Source: Polytrichum commune
Taxonomy: Eukaryota; Streptophyta; Polytrichopsida; Polytrichales; Polytrichaceae
Direction of reading: 5' to 3'
Length of the DNA stretch: 64,000 nt
Assembly: GCA_950295325.1 (NCBI GenBank)
Contig: OX485806.1
Span: 39,556,001 to 39,620,000, forward strand
Shown here: piece after piece, positions 62,253 to 64,000 of the stretch
Layout of the letters: every line of letters starts with the position of its first letter
Position numbering within the stretch: the stretch's first letter is position 1
The notes under the pieces: model-generated
What the model was told of the DNA's origin: nothing
The model's database searches: none
The model's input: the letters and a program-made list of their open reading frames with translations, nothing else
Made by a program: the position numbers and the translations under genes

Positions 62253-63911
62253 TTAGTCTCTTGACATACTCTCTCTTGGGTTGAAATGAAGTTCCCCACC
62301 ATCCCCCCATTCATTCTGCAATGTTGTTGTGGCATCGCCACCATCAACACCACCACCACCACCCTCAAATATATTCGCCGTTCCACCATCCTCCACTAAC
62401 ATGCTGTCCGTGTTACCGTGTTCATCATCATCATCAAACTCTTCGATTCCCGGTTGCCCATCTTCGAATTCCTCATCGCCGTCCTCGTCACCCCATCCCT
62501 CAAGATTCTCAAGCTCGTGTCCACTAACACTGGGTTGCAGCAGCGAGTCATTGTTGTCCTCTCGACTGGGTTCCGATTGAAAGGTTTGGTTCAATTTCTC
62601 ATCGGAATGTTGCACTTGTTGTTGTTGTTGAGCTTGTTGCGATGATGTTTCAGCTTCTGCTGCAGCTGCGGCTGCTTCGGCTTCAGCTTTCACTTGCGCA
62701 GCCTCGGCCTCAGCCTGTGCTTGGGCCTCAGCCCTGGCTTGTGCCTCAGCTCGCGCCTTTTCAAGGGCTTCTTTAACGCGTGCCTCTTGTGCTTCTTTTT
62801 CAGCCTTTTCTTTTGCCTCAATCTGCACAAAAAATAAAACATCAGTGAACCAAGCTTGGGCCAGTATATAGGTGAATGCATGGGTATCAATGATCAACAT
62901 CGATAATGGTATCCAAGAACTCAAGATTGTGAAACCAGTCAAATATTCATATCTGGTGGGTGTGTCAAGGTGGGAGAATATTTGTATACCCGAGTTATTA
63001 TTTGGACCAATACTGTTTTAAGCCATATGGATACTAAGCTGATAATACCCAGGTAAGAAGGTTCTTGCATGGTTTATAGACCCAAATGGTATCAAAAACA
63101 CAAATACTGTCAAATATTAATAGCATATCCAATTAGGAATAGCCAATTATGAGTGATAATGTTGTGGTCGATTAATTCCCAGCCATTTCTGATCCTTTCA
63201 TCATGATGAGCATGGAATGCCAAGACTGCCAACATCAAATCAAATGTAAGTGGGCCTAACTTGGTTCCTTATGTTAATTGAACCACCTATATTTCAGTGG
63301 TGTGTGATTAGGTGTGAATCTAAGAACGGACACCAAAAAGGCATCATGCGTTTTAAAAGAGATTGGGCTGAGTGCTCGAAATTTGATAACTATTCTAGGT
63401 TCAATAGTCAACATAATTGGGGAACCCATATGATCATTTAAGAAGAAAGAGAATTTTCACTTTCATTATGAATATCATGTTCGTACGAGTTCCGAAGAAG
63501 ATGAGGAAAATGGCTACGGCCTTGATCTAGGTTTGCTAATCATTTCGTAAATATCTCATGTTTAATATCCTAAGAGGAATGGCTACCTACCTTATTGACT
63601 GCACAAACAACATTTGACTTTAAGAAATACAAACCTGAGCACGGGCATCGGCAAGCTTTGTCCTTTCATCAACAAGCAGATACTTCTCTGCAAGGAGTCT
63701 CTCCTCCCCTCTCATTTCCCCCTCTGATCTCTTTTTCAATATAGTGTTGAAAGTTCGTATCTGTTTGTCCAGCACCCCCACGTATTCACTGGTCTTGGCC
63801 TTCAATGTATCATTCCAGGATTGTGATCTGGATACCACCAAGGTTGTCTCTGATGTTGATGTTTCCATTTCGTCCGGATCATACTCCGCCACAACATGGT
63901 ACGGTAAAAGT
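62253..63911 (-). CDS. BRIP: BRIP-like SWI/SNF subunit (GLTSCR1/BICRA domain), 3' part
   Basis: Two exons are in the window: 63911-63635 and 62822-62253, joined ADARAQ|IEAKEK with GT-AG sites. The upstream exons lie beyond the window edge. The first exon begins (R)LLPYHVVAEYDPDEMET, then SRSQSWNDTLKAKTSEYVGV and MRGEERLLAEKYLLVDERTK, the core of the GLTSCR1 domain found in animal BICRA and plant BRAHMA-interacting proteins BRIP1/2. The second exon is a charged Ala/Glu/Gln coiled coil (about 90 residues), a poly-Gln patch, and an acidic Asp/Gly-rich tail ending NPRESMSRD. The family is a subunit of nuclear SWI/SNF (BAS-type) remodelling complexes. The frame is open with no damage. The intron contains one arm of an inverted duplication whose partner lies downstream. 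Confidence 0.75.
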
Positions 63912-64000
63912 CTACACGCAACATGCCGAGATTAGGATCAGGTTTATCACTGTACCATTAGTTTGTGGAGGAATTAAGGAATTCAAGACTGAAGACTGCA

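Overview
This is nuclear DNA from a plant: spliced genes with GT-AG introns, CACTA, MULE, PIF/Harbinger and pogo DNA transposons, a tRNA-derived SINE, satellite DNA, and a ribosomal-protein gene with a telo-box (AAACCCTA) promoter element. Recognisable host genes are a fragmentary nicalin, a CPK16/18/28-type calcium-dependent protein kinase pseudogene, ribosomal protein eS17 and a BRIP/GLTSCR1-domain chromatin-remodelling subunit. The two cysteine-repeat secreted proteins and the type of MULE transposase suggest a seed-free land plant (moss, lycophyte or fern), but I cannot name the species.

Layout. 1-925 is AT-rich minisatellite. 926-5277 holds a CACTA-type end and then a decayed CACTA element with a TNPA-like (Transposase_24) gene broken by two in-frame stops. 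5376-7415 carries nicalin exons. A 13-bp direct repeat at 7405-7417 and 24549-24561 encloses a 17.1-kb Mutator-like element with GAGCGGAGAGCGG-type inverted termini. The nicalin exon resumes directly after the right-hand repeat, so the whole 17 kb is one insertion into that exon. Inside it, leftward, lies an intact 8-exon gene (8585-12516, 1,096 aa) with a ParB-like DGNHR motif and a permuted amino-methyltransferase-like domain. Next is a 170/171-bp satellite array (about 12.9-18.0 kb) with a 16-bp palindrome centred on GGATCC in almost every unit. Rightward lies an intact two-exon MULE transposase with a SWIM zinc finger (20294-23979).

24.8-29.2 kb has a small unrecognised three-exon gene, a 959-bp solo-LTR-like element with 5-bp target repeats, and the CPK pseudogene. 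29-35 kb is repeat-rich, with a complete SINE bounded by a 14-bp target duplication. 35.5-47.7 kb contains two tandem paralogues of a secreted Cys-rich repeat protein (631 and 661 aa), each with signal-peptide exon, repeat exon and short last exon. 50.1-54.8 kb is a PIF/Harbinger element (TSD TTA) with a 78-bp near-perfect palindrome and a nested pogo-like element (TSD TA). 56.3-59.0 kb is eS17 on the minus strand, with diverged tandem repeats in intron 1. 61.5-64 kb is the 3' half of the BRIP-like gene on the minus strand, next to a rearranged partial duplication of itself.

The most interesting unit is the 17-kb MULE. A transposase and a ParB/methyltransferase-like protein are transcribed divergently from either side of an array of GATC-centred palindromes. 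This resembles an element that carries its own DNA-binding or DNA-marking system. The function is inference; the arrangement is directly visible.
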